Assembly: GCA_964019425.1 (NCBI GenBank)
Contig: OZ025794.1
Span: forward strand, 310,001 to 374,000
Direction: 5' to 3'
Length of the DNA stretch: 64,000 nt
Origin: Flectonema sp. DT1601
Lineage: Eukaryota; Euglenozoa; Diplonemea; Diplonemida; Diplonemidae
Shown here: positions 10,335 through 22,575 of the stretch, piece after piece
Numbering within the stretch: the first letter of the stretch is position 1
How the letters are laid out: each line of letters begins with the position of its first letter
Made by a program: the position numbers and the translations under genes
Notes under the pieces: model-generated
Database searches by the model: none
What the model was told of the DNA's origin: nothing
What the model saw: only the letters and a program-made list of their open reading frames with translations

Positions 10335-12084
10335 TATTTTTTGTGTTTTTCAACCAGGAAAATTAGTAAGAAGAAAACAGCAAGGAAAAGAGTACAAATT
10401 TTGTTAGTAAGTGGTATGGTTTTGAAATTGTGGGTGTATGGTTGCCAATTTGGTAAAAAAAAAATTCTTCAGAAAAAAATTTTCCTTTATAATATTTTCT
10501 GAAAAATTTTATTTTTTCAATTTTTTTTGCTATAGGTTTTTGCTACAGATCTCCTAAAAAAGATGGGTAGAAAAGTAATAAATGAATAATAAAAAGATTG
10601 CGATGAGGATACAAAATTGGACTTAACTTAACGCGAGCGAAGCGAGCGTAAAGTTAAGTCCAATTTTGTATCCTGGACGGGTACCTAGCTAGACACAGGG
10701 AATAAAAACAGACGTGACTTGGTTGTAAAAATAAGGTTTGTTCAGAAAGATTTAAAAAAAAAAAATTGTGTGCGAGCAACGCGAGCCTGGAAGGGGTATC
10801 TCTAGTCTCTTGTGTGTCGGTATCTCGGAAGTGCTGGTATCTCGTATGTGCGTTGGTATCTCTTGCGTGTTGGTATCTCTTGCACATAATAAAAAAAAAT
10901 ATTGAGTTAACATGATCAGTTTTATTTATCATCAGAGACAGACCGGAACTATTTGAAAATAAAATGTAGATGGGAAACAGTGAAAATTAAAATGAATGAT
11001 AAAATTAAATGAGATTTATGACATAACAGACCAGATAGAGAGTAATAAAGGGAAAAGGAAAACGGAAAGGGTTCATTCACTTAGTTAAAGTTAAGACCGA
11101 TTAGTCAGTTTAAGGTCTTGACTAGGACCAACAAAAAAAAAAAAAATATAAATAAATAAATAAATAACGATCAAGCTGAGCTGATCTTGTTTTTATTAAA
11201 ATAAGGGGAGCGGGAGGGATGGAAGGAATAAAGGAAAAAAAAAGAAAAGGTCGATCAATTGGATCTGGTCGTCGAGAAGAAGAAGACAATTATTTTAAAG
11301 GTCGATCGGCATAGCCGATCGTTGAGAAAAATAACCAGATATAAATACAATCAGTTTAAATAAAAAAAAAAAAAAAATAAATAAATAAAAAAAAAAAAAA
11401 AGTTTAACGATCAAGCTGAGCTGATCTTGTTTTTATTAAAATAAGGGGAGCGGGAGGGATGGAAGGAATAAAGGAAAAAAAAAGAAAAGGTCGATCAATT
11501 GGATCTGATCGTCGAGAAGAAGAAAACAATTGTTTTTAAAAAAAATGATCGGTATAGCCGATCGTTGAGAAAAGAACAGATATAAATACAATCGGTTTTG
11601 GTGATCGACGAGTGGAGCGATCACTTGACAAGAAGGAAAAAAGAAAGGACCGATTAATTGGGGCTTTGGTTGTATTCCCAAGGCATGTTTTTTTTTTTTT
11701 TTTTTTTATTATTCATTTACATTTTTTTTTTTTTTTTTTTTTTTAAATTAATAATCACATTTTGTTCAAAAATATTTCATATTAGAGTAAAAGAAAAAGA
11801 AAAAAAGAAATAAGAGAAAAAAAAAAAAACCATTGCTGGCCCCCTCACCACTCATAGAGGATGAGGAGGCCAGTAAGGCGTCACTCAAATCTATGCCAAG
11901 CCTTGGGAACTTGGATTGGGGTTTAGACCATTTACAATTAACAATTAATCTGATTAACGTTATGATCTGACGGACATAAACATATCGACAAAATATTACA
12001 AACAAAACGAACAATAAATAATAAATAATAAATAAGCTAATAAACTAAATAAACAAAGTGATGTGAAAGTAAGGAAAAAGAGAA

Positions 12085-13170
12085 TTACAAGGGGGTGGAG
12101 TCACCGTGAACGTCATCAGCAGAACATCTCCTTCGATTATAACGATATCTTGATGGAGGGGTCCGTTTTTTCAGAGTTGAACGCTCAGACTTTCTCGGCG
12201 GAGTTTCAATTTCCTCATGTTCTTCTGTGTCTGGCGGACTCAAACCTTCTGCCCATGAAGCTAATTGGAACTTCAGGGCCGCAATTTGAGACCGTGCCAA
12301 GGCGAGTTGAACATTTAAATCGCTCGCCAGTCCCGTTAACATCATGGATTGCTCAAGCTGCTCTGCGTGAGTTGTACACCGTTGGTGATTCAGCTCCGAG
12401 AGGCGAAGTTGGGCATCCAAAAGTTGTTCTGAGAGCTCTGCCGCTTTCTCGTTTGTTTCGAGAGAGTCATCTACTGCTCGACAGTAGTTCTCGAGTAAGT
12501 CAATCCTACCCTCGGACCATTGTCTCGCAATAGGTGTATTCTCTCTAACGGAGATAACGTGACTCTCTTGTCGTAAAATCTTGGTCGGCGTGCGGTCGAG
12601 AGCTTCACTCTGCGGCATTGTCGGAGGAATTGAGGCTAGAGGACAAAGAGGGGTGATATAATTAAGGGTAGGGATAAGGGGTTTAATAAGAGGAGTAAAA
12701 AGACTACTCGTAGTTGTAAAGAGCGAGAGGTAGTTCTTTGCTATCTTCATCATAGCAACAGATTCATACAGAACGGGGGTTCGGGGGGAAACTTGTTGAC
12801 TAAAGTGGGTCATACGGGGACGCGCGGCACGCAAACTCTCGACCTCCTGTTGAGTATAGAAAAGTCTTATTTTACTTTCTCTTTCCTCATTACATTTGGT
12901 CTCCAATTCGTTCGACAGAAGAACAAACCTTTGATGGTAATTAAAGAGCGCCATTTCCGATAGGTCTGCTCTCTGAGTCAGATTTGCGAGCTCACGTTTC
13001 CTGTAATCTTCCACTAAGTCATATTGTCGAACTAGTGCAGAAAGAGAAGTCTTCGATTCATCGCGTTCTGCTGTTAACCGTTGAATTACTCCTTCCAGAA
13101 GTTCATATTCTTTTCTATCTTTTTCAATAATTAAAACAGGAAATCCATTAGTAGCAAATTTGTTTTTCAT
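12085..13170 (-). CDS. Coiled-coil protein, array copy 4 (361 aa)
   Basis: Intact; protein identical to the copy at 1,820-2,905. Confidence 0.7.
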   Translation of the reverse strand: MKNKFATNGFPVLIIEKDRKEYELLEGVIQRLTAERDESKTSLSALVRQYDLVEDYRKRELANLTQRADLSEMALFNYHQRFVLLSNELETKCNEERESKIRLFYTQQEVESLRAARPRMTHFSQQVSPRTPVLYESVAMMKIAKNYLSLFTTTSSLFTPLIKPLIPTLNYITPLCPLASIPPTMPQSEALDRTPTKILRQESHVISVRENTPIARQWSEGRIDLLENYCRAVDDSLETNEKAAELSEQLLDAQLRLSELNHQRCTTHAEQLEQSMMLTGLASDLNVQLALARSQIAALKFQLASWAEGLSPPDTEEHEEIETPPRKSERSTLKKRTPPSRYRYNRRRCSADDVHGDSTPL

Positions 13171-13395
13171 ACGGGAGAGGTTGGCTTTTATTAGTGGCTC
13201 CCCCCCCCTTGGGGGGGTTGGGGGGGGGTTAACTGTTCGAGTTTGTACGTAAAATACAAATGTTTTGTATCATAAAAAACAGACGATAATTTAACATTAG
13301 TTCTGAGATACAGTGACTAAAGGTAATGTTAGTGCAGGTATACACTCTGCGATTGACGTAAATACTTTACATTATAATAAATGTTTCTAACTTAG

Positions 13396-13723
13396 TTTTT
13401 TTTCGATAAGGTGGGAAGTAACGGACTGGGAGCTTTTGGCTCCTGCCCTATTCCCGTTGTAAACTTTCTTTTTATTTTTATTTTTTTTAACAGGCCCAAA
13501 GGGCGACAATGATGGTTGCTGACCAAGGAATAATATTCAAATGAATTTTCGTTTCAAAGAAACGAACAGAATTAAGAGAGAGGTAGAGAAAAAAAAAAAA
13601 AAAAAAAAAAAAGAAAGAATAGAAAAAAATATGAAGAGGAAATAATCAAACATGAAAAAAAAAAAAAAAAATAAAATAAAATATAAATAAAAACGTTGTA
13701 TGAAAAAGGAAAAAAAAGAAAAA
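13396..13723. mobile_element. Short R segment inserted in unit 4
   Basis: Appears identical to the insert at 6,442-6,769, at the same place in the unit, so both descend from one insertion followed by unit duplication. Confidence 0.75.
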
Positions 13724-13890
13724 TGCATACACATCTCTTTTTCCGTGTTGTCATTCAGTGCAGTACGCATTGCAGATACAAGTTCGATAAACCTGTTGTG
13801 AATGGTTTATAAAATGCTCAGAATGAAGAAAAATAAAGTGGAAAGACAGGGGGGATGTGACTAAATAAATAAAAAATGGAAAATCCCAGG

Positions 13891-13972
13891 GCCTGCATAG
13901 CCGAGTGGATATGGTCACCGACCTTAAGTCTATTCGGTAGCCGTGGCACGGGTTCAATTCCCTGTTACGGCA
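13891..13972 (+). tRNA. tRNA-like sequence (copy 5)
   Basis: Identical to the copy at 3,299-3,380. Confidence 0.5.
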
Positions 13973-16900
13973 TATTTTTTGTGTTTTTCAACCAGGAAAA
14001 TTAGTAAGAAGAAAACAGCAAGGAAAAGAGTACAAATTTTGTTAGTAAGTGGTATGGTTTTGAAATTGTGGGTGTATGGTTGCCAATTTGGTAAAAAAAA
14101 AATTCTTCAGAAAAAAATTTTCCTTTATAATATTTTCTGAAAAATTTTATTTTTTCAATTTTTTTTGCTATAGGTTTTTGCTACAGATCTCCTAAAAAAG
14201 ATGGGTAGAAAAGTAATAAATGAATAATAAAAAGATTGCGATGAGGATACAAAATTGGACTTAACTTAACGCGAGCGAAGCGAGCGTAAAGTTAAGTCCA
14301 ATTTTGTATCCTGGACGGGTACCTAGCTAGACACAGGGAATAAAAACAGACGTGACTTGGTTGTAAAAATAAGGTTTGTTCAGAAAGATTTAAAAAAAAA
14401 AAATTGTGTGCGAGCAACGCGAGCCTGGAAGGGGTATCTCTAGTCTCTTGTGTGTCGGTATCTCGGAAGTGCTGGTATCTCGTATGTGCGTTGGTATCTC
14501 TTGCGTGTTGGTATCTCTTGCACATAATAAAAAAAAATATTGAGTTAACATGATCAGTTTTATTTATCATCAGAGACAGACCGGAACTATTTGAAAATAA
14601 AATGTAGATGGGAAACAGTGAAAATTAAAATGAATGATAAAATTAAATGAGATTTATGACATAACAGACCAGATAGAGAGTAATAAAGGGAAAAGGAAAA
14701 CGGAAAGGGTTCATTCACTTAGTTAAAGTTAAGACCGATTAGTCAGTTTAAGGTCTTGACTAGGACCAACAAAAAAAAAAAAAATATAAATAAATAAATA
14801 AATAACGATCAAGCTGAGCTGATCTTGTTTTTATTAAAATAAGGGGAGCGGGAGGGATGGAAGGAATAAAGGAAAAAAAAAGAAAAGGTCGATCAATTGG
14901 ATCTGGTCGTCGAGAAGAAGAAGACAATTATTTTAAAGGTCGATCGGCATAGCCGATCGTTGAGAAAAATAACCAGATATAAATACAATCAGTTTAAATA
15001 AAAAAAAAAAAAAAATAAATAAATAAAAAAAAAAAAAAAGTTTAACGATCAAGCTGAGCTGATCTTGTTTTTATTAAAATAAGGGGAGCGGGAGGGATGG
15101 AAGGAATAAAGGAAAAAAAAAGAAAAGGTCGATCAATTGGATCTGATCGTCGAGAAGAAGAAAACAATTGTTTTTAAAAAAAATGATCGGTATAGCCGAT
15201 CGTTGAGAAAAGAACAGATATAAATACAATCGGTTTTGGTGATCGACGAGTGGAGCGATCACTTGACAAGAAGGAAAAAAGAAAGTTAATTGGGGCTTTG
15301 GTTGTATTCCCAAGGCATGTTTTTTTTTTTTTTTTTTTTATTATTCATTTACATTTTTTTTTTTTTTTTTTTTTTTAAATTAATAATCACATTTTGTTCA
15401 AAAATATTTCATATTAGAGTAAAAGAAAAAGAAAAAAAGAAATAAGAGAAAAAAAAAAAAACCATTGCTGGCCCCCTCACCACTCATAGAGGATGAGGAG
15501 GCCAGTAAGGCGTCACTCAAATCTATGCCAAGCCTTGGGAACTTGGATTGGGGTTTAGACCATTTACAATTAACAATTAATCTGATTAACGTTATGATCT
15601 GACGGACATAAACATATCGACAAAATATTACAAACAAAACGAACAATAAATAATAAATAATAAATAAGCTAATAAACTAAATAAACAAAGTGATGTGAAA
15701 GTAAGGAAAAAGAGAATTACAAGGGGGTGGAGTCACCGTGAACGTCATCAGCAGAACATCTCCTTCGATTATAACGATATCTTGATGGAGGGGTCCGTTT
15801 TTTCAGAGTTGAACGCTCAGACTTTCTCGGCGGAGTTTCAATTTCCTCATGTTCTTCTGTGTCTGGCGGACTCAAACCTTCTGCCCATGAAGCTAATTGG
15901 AACTTCAGGGCCGCAATTTGAGACCGTGCCAAGGCGAGTTGAACATTTAAATCGCTCGCCAGTCCCGTTAACATCATGGATTGCTCAAGCTGCTCTGCGT
16001 GAGTTGTACACCGTTGGTGATTCAGCTCCGAGAGGCGAAGTTGGGCATCCAAAAGTTGTTCTGAGAGCTCTGCCGCTTTCTCGTTTGTTTCGAGAGAGTC
16101 ATCTACTGCTCGACAGTAGTTCTCGAGTAAGTCAATCCTACCCTCGGACCATTGTCTCGCAATAGGTGTATTCTCTCTAACGGAGATAACGTGACTCTCT
16201 TGTCGTAAAATCTTGGTCGGCGTGCGGTCGAGAGCTTCACTCTGCGGCATTGTCGGAGGAATTGAGGCTAGAGGACAAAGAGGGGTGATATAATTAAGGG
16301 TAGGGATAAGGGGTTTAATAAGAGGAGTAAAAAGACTACTCGTAGTTGTAAAGAGCGAGAGGTAGTTCTTTGCTATCTTCATCATAGCAACAGATTCATA
16401 CAGAACGGGGGTTCGGGGGGAAACTTGTTGACTAAAGTGGGTCATACGGGGACGCGCGGCACGCAAACTCTCGACCTCCTGTTGAGTATAGAAAAGTCTT
16501 ATTTTACTTTCTCTTTCCTCATTACATTTGGTCTCCAATTCGTTCGACAGAAGAACAAACCTTTGATGGTAATTAAAGAGCGCCATTTCCGATAGGTCTG
16601 CTCTCTGAGTCAGATTTGCGAGCTCACGTTTCCTGTAATCTTCCACTAAGTCATATTGTCGAACTAGTGCAGAAAGAGAAGTCTTCGATTCATCGCGTTC
16701 TGCTGTTAACCGTTGAATTACTCCTTCCAGAAGTTCATATTCTTTTCTATCTTTTTCAATAATTAAAACAGGAAATCCATTAGTAGCAAATTTGTTTTTC
16801 ATACGGGAGAGGTTGGCTTTTATTAGTGGCTCCCCCCCCCTTGGGGGGGTTGGGGGGGGGTTAACTGTTCGAGTTTGTACGTAAAATACAAATGTTTTGT

Positions 16901-17208
16901 ATCATAAAAAACAGACGATAATTTAACATTAGTTCTGAGATACAGTGACTAAAGGTAATGTTAGTGCAGGTATACACTCTGCGATTGACGTAAATACTTT
17001 ACATTATAATAAATGTTTCTAACTTAGCTGCATACACATCTCTTTTTCCGTGTTGTCATTCAGTGCAGTACGCATTGCAGATACAAGTTCGATAAACCTG
17101 TTGTGAATGGTTTATAAAATGCTCAGAATGAAGAAAAATAAAGTGGAAAGACAGGGGGGATGTGACTAAATAAATAAAAAATGGAAAATCCCAGGGCCTG
17201 CATAGCCG
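13904..17208. repeat. Array unit 5
   Basis: No R insert. It lacks six bases (GACCGA or the equivalent) near 15,285 that all other complete units have, just before TTAATTGGGGC. Confidence 0.9.
15717..16802 (-). CDS. Coiled-coil protein, array copy 5 (361 aa)
   Basis: Intact; protein identical to the copy at 1,820-2,905. Confidence 0.7.
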   Translation of the reverse strand: MKNKFATNGFPVLIIEKDRKEYELLEGVIQRLTAERDESKTSLSALVRQYDLVEDYRKRELANLTQRADLSEMALFNYHQRFVLLSNELETKCNEERESKIRLFYTQQEVESLRAARPRMTHFSQQVSPRTPVLYESVAMMKIAKNYLSLFTTTSSLFTPLIKPLIPTLNYITPLCPLASIPPTMPQSEALDRTPTKILRQESHVISVRENTPIARQWSEGRIDLLENYCRAVDDSLETNEKAAELSEQLLDAQLRLSELNHQRCTTHAEQLEQSMMLTGLASDLNVQLALARSQIAALKFQLASWAEGLSPPDTEEHEEIETPPRKSERSTLKKRTPPSRYRYNRRRCSADDVHGDSTPL

Positions 17209-17277
17209 AGTGGATATGGTCACCGACCTTAAGTCTATTCGGTAGCCGTGGCACGGGTTCAATTCCCTGTTACGGCA
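17196..17277 (+). tRNA. tRNA-like sequence (copy 6)
   Basis: Identical to the copy at 3,299-3,380. Confidence 0.5.
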
Positions 17278-18084
17278 TATTTTTTGTGTTTTTCAACCAG
17301 GAAAATTAGTAAGAAGAAAACAGCAAGGAAAAGAGTACAAATTTTGTTAGTAAGTGGTATGGTTTTGAAATTGTGGGTGTATGGTTGCCAATTTGGTAAA
17401 AAAAAAATTCTTCAGAAAAAAATTTTCCTTTATAATATTTTCTGAAAAATTTTATTTTTTCAATTTTTTTTGCTATAGGTTTTTGCTACAGATCTCCTAA
17501 AAAAGATGGGTAGAAAAGTAATAAATGAATAATAAAAAGATTGCGATGAGGATACAAAATTGGACTTAACTTAACGCGAGCGAAGCGAGCGTAAAGTTAA
17601 GTCCAATTTTGTATCCTGGACGGGTACCTAGCTAGACACAGGGAATAAAAACAGACGTGACTTGGTTGTAAAAATAAGGTTTGTTCAGAAAGATTTAAAA
17701 AAAAAAAATTGTGTGCGAGCAACGCGAGCCTGGAAGGGGTATCTCTAGTCTCTTGTGTGTCGGTATCTCGGAAGTGCTGGTATCTCGTATGTGCGTTGGT
17801 ATCTCTTGCGTGTTGGTATCTCTTGCACATAATAAAAAAAAATATTGAGTTAACATGATCAGTTTTATTTATCATCAGAGACAGACCGGAACTATTTGAA
17901 AATAAAATGTAGATGGGAAACAGTGAAAATTAAAATGAATGATAAAATTAAATGAGATTTATGACATAACAGACCAGATAGAGAGTAATAAAGGGAAAAG
18001 GAAAACGGAAAGGGTTCATTCACTTAGTTAAAGTTAAGACCGATTAGTCAGTTTAAGGTCTTGACTAGGACCAACAAAAAAAAA
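17209..18084. repeat. Array unit 6, truncated
   Basis: Only the first ~875 bases remain: tRNA-like sequence, long hairpin, iterons and conserved block. It ends in the poly-A that normally precedes the A cassettes, where an R segment begins with GAATTTCGATAAGTGGG. The gene is absent. Confidence 0.85.
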
Positions 18085-18435
18085 GAATTTCGATAAGTGG
18101 GAAGTAACGGACTGGGAGCTTTTGGCTCCTGCCCTATTCCCGACGTAAACTTTCTTTTTATTTTTTTTTTTTTTTTAACAGGCCCAAAGGGCGACAATGA
18201 TGGTTGCTGACCAAGGAATAATATTCAAATGAATTTTCGTTTCAAAGAAACGAACAGAATTAAGAGAGAGGTAGAGAAAAAAAAAAAAAAAAAAAAAAAG
18301 AAAGAATAGAAAAAAAATATGAAGAGGAAATAATCAAACATGAAAAAAAAAAAAAAAAATAAAATATAAATAAAAAACGTTGTATGAAAAAGGAAAAAAA
18401 GAAAAAAAAAAGACCAGAAAAGGAAAGAGAAAATG
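18085..18435 (+). mobile_element. R segment, forward, empty transposon site
   Basis: It starts GAATTTCGATAAGTGGGAAG and runs through the GGAGC-TTTTG-GCTCC hairpin, AACAGGCCCAAAGGGCG, several poly-A tracts and ACGTTGTATG to GACCAGAAAAGGAAAGAG. The AT-rich site near 18,360, which holds a transposon in four other R segments, is empty here. R is always the outermost part of the composite, so its GAATTTCG end looks like an element terminus. Confidence 0.7.
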
Positions 18436-18480
18436 AAAAGGTATAATATTATTGTGGGGATATGAGGATAGCAGGGAGAT

Positions 18481-18518
<38 letters not shown>

Positions 18519-18771
18519 TTATTATTTAAAAAAAGGAAACAATCAGTTTAGCGTCTCGATCAGGACGGAAAATAGAAATTAATCGACATAGTCGATCGAT
18601 AGAAAAAAAACAATGATAACATTGTTTATTCCTTTTTTTTTTTTTTTTTTTTATTCTTTTTATTTATTTTTAAAGAAAAAACAATCAGTTTAGCGTCCTG
18701 ACCAGGACGGAAAATTGAAAGTGATCCACATAGTCGATCGATAGAAAAAAGACAATGATAACATTGTTTAT

Positions 18772-18804
<33 letters not shown>

Positions 18805-19196
18805 CTTTTAATTATTTTAAAGAAAAAACAATCAGTTTAGCGTCTTGACCAGGACGGAAAATAGAAAGTGATCGACATAGTCGATCGATAAAAAACAATG
18901 ATAACATTGTTTATTCCTTTTTTTTTTCTTTTTTTTTTATTCTTTTTATTTATTTTTAAAGAAAAAACAATCAGTTTAGCGTCCTGACCAGGACGGAAAA
19001 TAGAAAGTAATCGACATAGTCGATCGATAAAAAAAAAACAATGATAACATTGTTTATTCCTTTTTTTTTTCTTTTTTTTTATTCTTTTTATTTATTTTTA
19101 AAGAAAAAACAATCAGTTTAGCGTCCTGACCAGGACGGAAAATTGAAAGTGATCGACATAGTCGATCGATAAAAAAACAATGATAACATTGTTTAT

Positions 19197-19227
<31 letters not shown>

Positions 19228-20001
19228 CCTTTTAATTATTTTTTAAAGAAAAAACAATCAGTTTAGCGTCTTGACCAGGACGGAAAATAGAAAGTGATCG
19301 ACATAGTCGATCGATAAAAAACAATGATAACATTGTTTATTCTTTTTTTTTTTTTTTTTTTTTTTTAATCCTTTTTATTATTTTAAAGAAAAAACAATCA
19401 GTTTAGCGTCTTGACCAGGACGGAAAATAGAAAGTGATCGACATAGTCGATCGATAAAAAAACAATGATAACATTGTTTATTCTTTTTTTTTTTTTTTTT
19501 TTAAATTCTTTTTATTTATTTTTAAAGAAAAAAAACGGAAAATAAAAATTAGTCGACAAAGTCGAACGATAAAAAAAAACAATGATAACATTGTTTATTC
19601 TTTTTTTTTTTGTTTTTTTTTATATTCTTTTTTATTAATTTTGAAAAAAAAACAATCAGTTTAGCGTCTTGACCAGGACGGAAAATAGAAAGTAATCGAC
19701 ATAGTCGATCGATAAAAAAAACAATGATAACATTGTTTACTCTTTTTTTTTTTTTTTTTTAAATTCTTTTTATTTTAAAAAGAAAAAAAACGGAAAATAG
19801 AAATTAGTCAACAAAGTCGAACGATAAAAAAAAAAACAATGATAACATTGTTTATTCTTTTTTTTTTATTTTTTTTTTTATATTCTTTTTTATTAATTTT
19901 GAAAAAAAAAACAATCAGTTTAGCGTCTTGACCAGGACGGAAAATAGAAAGTGATCGACATAGTCGATCGATAAAAAAAAAACAATGATAACATTGTTTA
20001 T

Positions 20002-20038
<37 letters not shown>

Positions 20039-21115
20039 CTTTTTTTTTTTTTAAAGAAAAAACAATCAGTTTAGCGTCTTGACCAGGACGGAAAATAGAA
20101 AGTAATCGACATAGTCGATCGATAAAAAAAACAATGATAACATTGTTTATTCTTTTTTTTTTTTTTTTTAAATCTTTTTATTTATTTTTTAAAAAGAAAA
20201 AAAAAAAACGGAAAATAGAAATTAGTCAACAACGTCGAACGATAAAAAAAAAAACAATGATAACATTGTTTATTCTTTTTTTTTTTATTTTTTTTTGTAT
20301 TCTTTTTTATTAATTTTGAAAAAAAAACAATCAGTTTTGCGTCTTGACCAGGACGGAAAATAGAAAGTGATCGACATAGTCGATCGATAAAAAAACAATG
20401 ATAACATTGTTTATTCTTTTTTTTTTTTTTTTTTTTTTTTAAATCCTTTTTATTATTTTTAAAGAAAAAACAATCAGTTTAGCGTCTTGACCAGGACGAA
20501 AAATAGAAAGTGATCGACATAGTCGATCGATAAAAAAACAATGATAACATTGTTTATTCTTTTTTTTTTTTTTCTTCTTTTTTTTAAATCCTTCTTTTTA
20601 TTTTTTAAAGAAAAAACAATCAGTTTAGCGTCTTGACCAGGACGGAAAATAGAAAGTAATCGACATAGTCGATCGATAAAATAAAAACAATGATAACATT
20701 GTTTATTCCTTTTTTTTTTTTTTTTATTCTTTTTATTTATTTTTAAAGAAAAAAACGGAAAATAGAAAGTAATCGACATAGTCGATCGATAAAAAAACAA
20801 TGATAACATTGTTTATTCTTTTTTTTTTTTTTTTTTTTTTAAATTCTTTTTATTTATTTTTTAAGAAAAAAACGGAGAATAGAAATTAGTCGACAAAGTC
20901 GAACGATAAAAAAACAATGATAACATTGTTTATTCTTTTTTTTATTTTTTTTTTTATATTCTTTTTTATTAATTTTGAAAAAAAAAAAAAAACAATCAGT
21001 TTAGCGTCTTGACCAGGACGGAAAATAGAAAGTAATCGACATAGTCGATCGATAAAAATACAATGATAACATTGTTTAATCTTTTATAATTTTTTATTTT
21101 TTTTTTTGTTTTAAA
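18436..21115 (+). repeat. Type B hairpin-cassette array, forward (~19 cassettes)
   Basis: After a ~55-bp head (ending in a G/A-rich stretch with GCAGGGAGATGCTC) come about 19 cassettes of 110-150 bp. The full form has three hairpins: GTCCTG-AC-CAGGAC or its T variant, ATCGAC-ATA-GTCGAT, and AACAATG-ATAA-CATTGTT. They are separated by long T or A runs. A shorter form lacks the first hairpin and has GTCGAC-AAA-GTCGA instead. The short form is interspersed with the full form, strictly alternating in parts. The tract has no coding potential. The first hairpin with its leading CAGTTTA is homologous to CAGTTTAAGGTCTTGACTAGGACC in module A. Confidence 0.9.
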
Positions 21116-21500
21116 AAAAAAAAAAAAAAACAAGCGGAATTGATCATAATGGGTGGTAGGGGTTGTTATAACTTCGTTTGAAAATTCTTCTTTTTTGATT
21201 TCTTTTTTTTTTTCTTTTTACAGGAGTTAAGATCACTTTCAGGAGACAACACATTAACAAGAGCAGCAAGCAGAGTTGACACTATCAATTCAAATTTGAA
21301 ATACCGGGAATTAATTTACAAGGAGGTATCTCAAGTGACTTGGTATCTCTAGCGTGTCGGTATCTCTGGAGTGCTGGTATCTCGTATGTGCGTTGGTATC
21401 TCATGAGTGATGGTATCTCTTGTGCATTAGAGAAACGAAAAAGAATGTCATGACCATGACGGAAGAATTGAGGAATTGAGTTAACATGTTCAATTTAACT
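21116..21500 (+). repeat. Module C spacer with six GGTATCTC iterons
   Basis: Starts with A-run then CAAGCGGAATTGATCATAATGG, passes a splice-acceptor-like pyrimidine tract ending TTTTTACAG near 21,224, and holds six GGTATCTC octamers at 21,325-21,419. The inverted equivalent is at 31,796-33,300 (interrupted), the forward one at 50,030-50,400. The array units keep only the iteron part of this spacer. Confidence 0.7.
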
Positions 21501-22575
21501 TATTTAAACTTTTTTTTTTTTTTTAACAGACCGTAACTATTTGAAAATAAAATGTAGATGGGAAACAGTGAAAAGTAAAATGGATGATAAAATTAAATGA
21601 GAAATATGACATAACAGACCAGATAGAGAGTATTAAAAGGAAATTGAAAAGGAAAAGAGAAACTAGGTTAACACTTATTTAAAATTAAGACCGGTTAGTC
21701 AGTTTAAGGTCTTGACTAGGACCAACAAAAAAGAAAGAAAAAAAAATTTAACGATCAAGCTGAGCTGATCTTGTTTTTATTACAAATAGGGGAGCGGGAG
21801 GGATGGAAGGAATAGAGGAAAAAAAAAAGAAAAAGTTGATCAATTGGATCTGATCGTCGAGAAGAGGAAATTTTTTTAAAGGTTGATCGGTATAGCCGAT
21901 CGTTGAGAAAAATAAACAGATATAAATACAATCAGTTTAAATTAAAAAAAGAAAAAAAGATTAACGATCAAGCTGAGCTGATCTTGTTTTTATTACAAAT
22001 AGGGGAGCGGGAGGGATGGAAGGAATAGAGGAAAAAAAAAGAAAAGGTTGATCAATTGGATCTGATCGTCGAGAAGAAGAAATTATTTTAAAGGTTGATC
22101 GGTATAGCCGATCGTCGAGAAAAATAAACAGATATAAATACAATCAGTTTAAATTAAAAAAAGAAAAAAAGATTAACGATCAAGCTGAGCTGATCTTGTT
22201 TTTATTTAAAATTAGGGGAGCGGGAGGGATGGAAGGAATAAAGGAAAAAAAAAAAAAAAAAAGGTCGATCAATTGGATCTGATCGTCGAGAAGAAGAAAA
22301 CAATTATTTATAAAAAAAAAATGGTCGGTATAGCCGATCGTTGAGAAAAGAACAGATATAAATACAATCGGTTTTGGTGATCGACGAGTGGAGCGATCAC
22401 TTGACAAGAAGGAAAAAGAAAGGACCGATTAATTGGGGCTTTGATTGTATTCCCAAGGCATGTTTTTTTTTTTTTTTTTTTTATTATTCATTTACATTAT
22501 TATTTTTTTTTTTTTTTTTTAAATTAATAATCACATTTTGTTCAAAAATATTTCATATTAGAGTAAAAGAAAAAT
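21501..22575 (+). repeat. Conserved block plus three diverged A cassettes
   Basis: The conserved block at 21,530-21,640 is followed by A cassettes near 21,750, 21,965 and 22,175, then the poly-T stretch. These cassettes differ slightly from the array ones (for example AAAGTTGATCAATTGG, TTACAAATAGGGG), so they are an older set. At about 22,575 the sequence jumps back to the start of an A cassette of a tandem unit. Confidence 0.75.

Larger units (their letters stand above)
10266..13903. repeat. Array unit 4 (carries the 328-bp R insert)
   Basis: Same structure and length as unit 2, with the R insert at 13,396-13,723. Units 2 and 4 share the insert while 3 and 5 lack it, so the higher-order repeat may be a two-unit block. 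Confidence 0.9.
1..18084. repeat. Tandem array of ~3.3-kb units (five full, one truncated)
   Basis: Head-to-tail units recur with spacings of 3,311, 3,638, 3,316, 3,638 and 3,305 bases, measured from the tRNA-like sequence at each unit start. In plus-strand order each unit holds a tRNA-like sequence, a long hairpin, GGTATCTC iterons, a conserved block (GACCGGAACTATTTG onward), two A hairpin cassettes, poly-T tracts, a CTGGCC hairpin, a minus-strand coiled-coil gene, a C/G homopolymer hairpin and the gene's upstream region. Units look identical except for poly-T length, a few short indels and a 328-bp insert in units 2 and 4. The array breaks off at 18,084, where an R segment begins. Such uniformity implies recent amplification or gene conversion. 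Confidence 0.95.

Noticed and set aside
18436-21115. CRISPR-like regular repeats
   Set aside because: Repeats are 110-150 bp, contain the hairpins themselves, and the intervals are homopolymers, not unique spacers; the DNA is eukaryotic.
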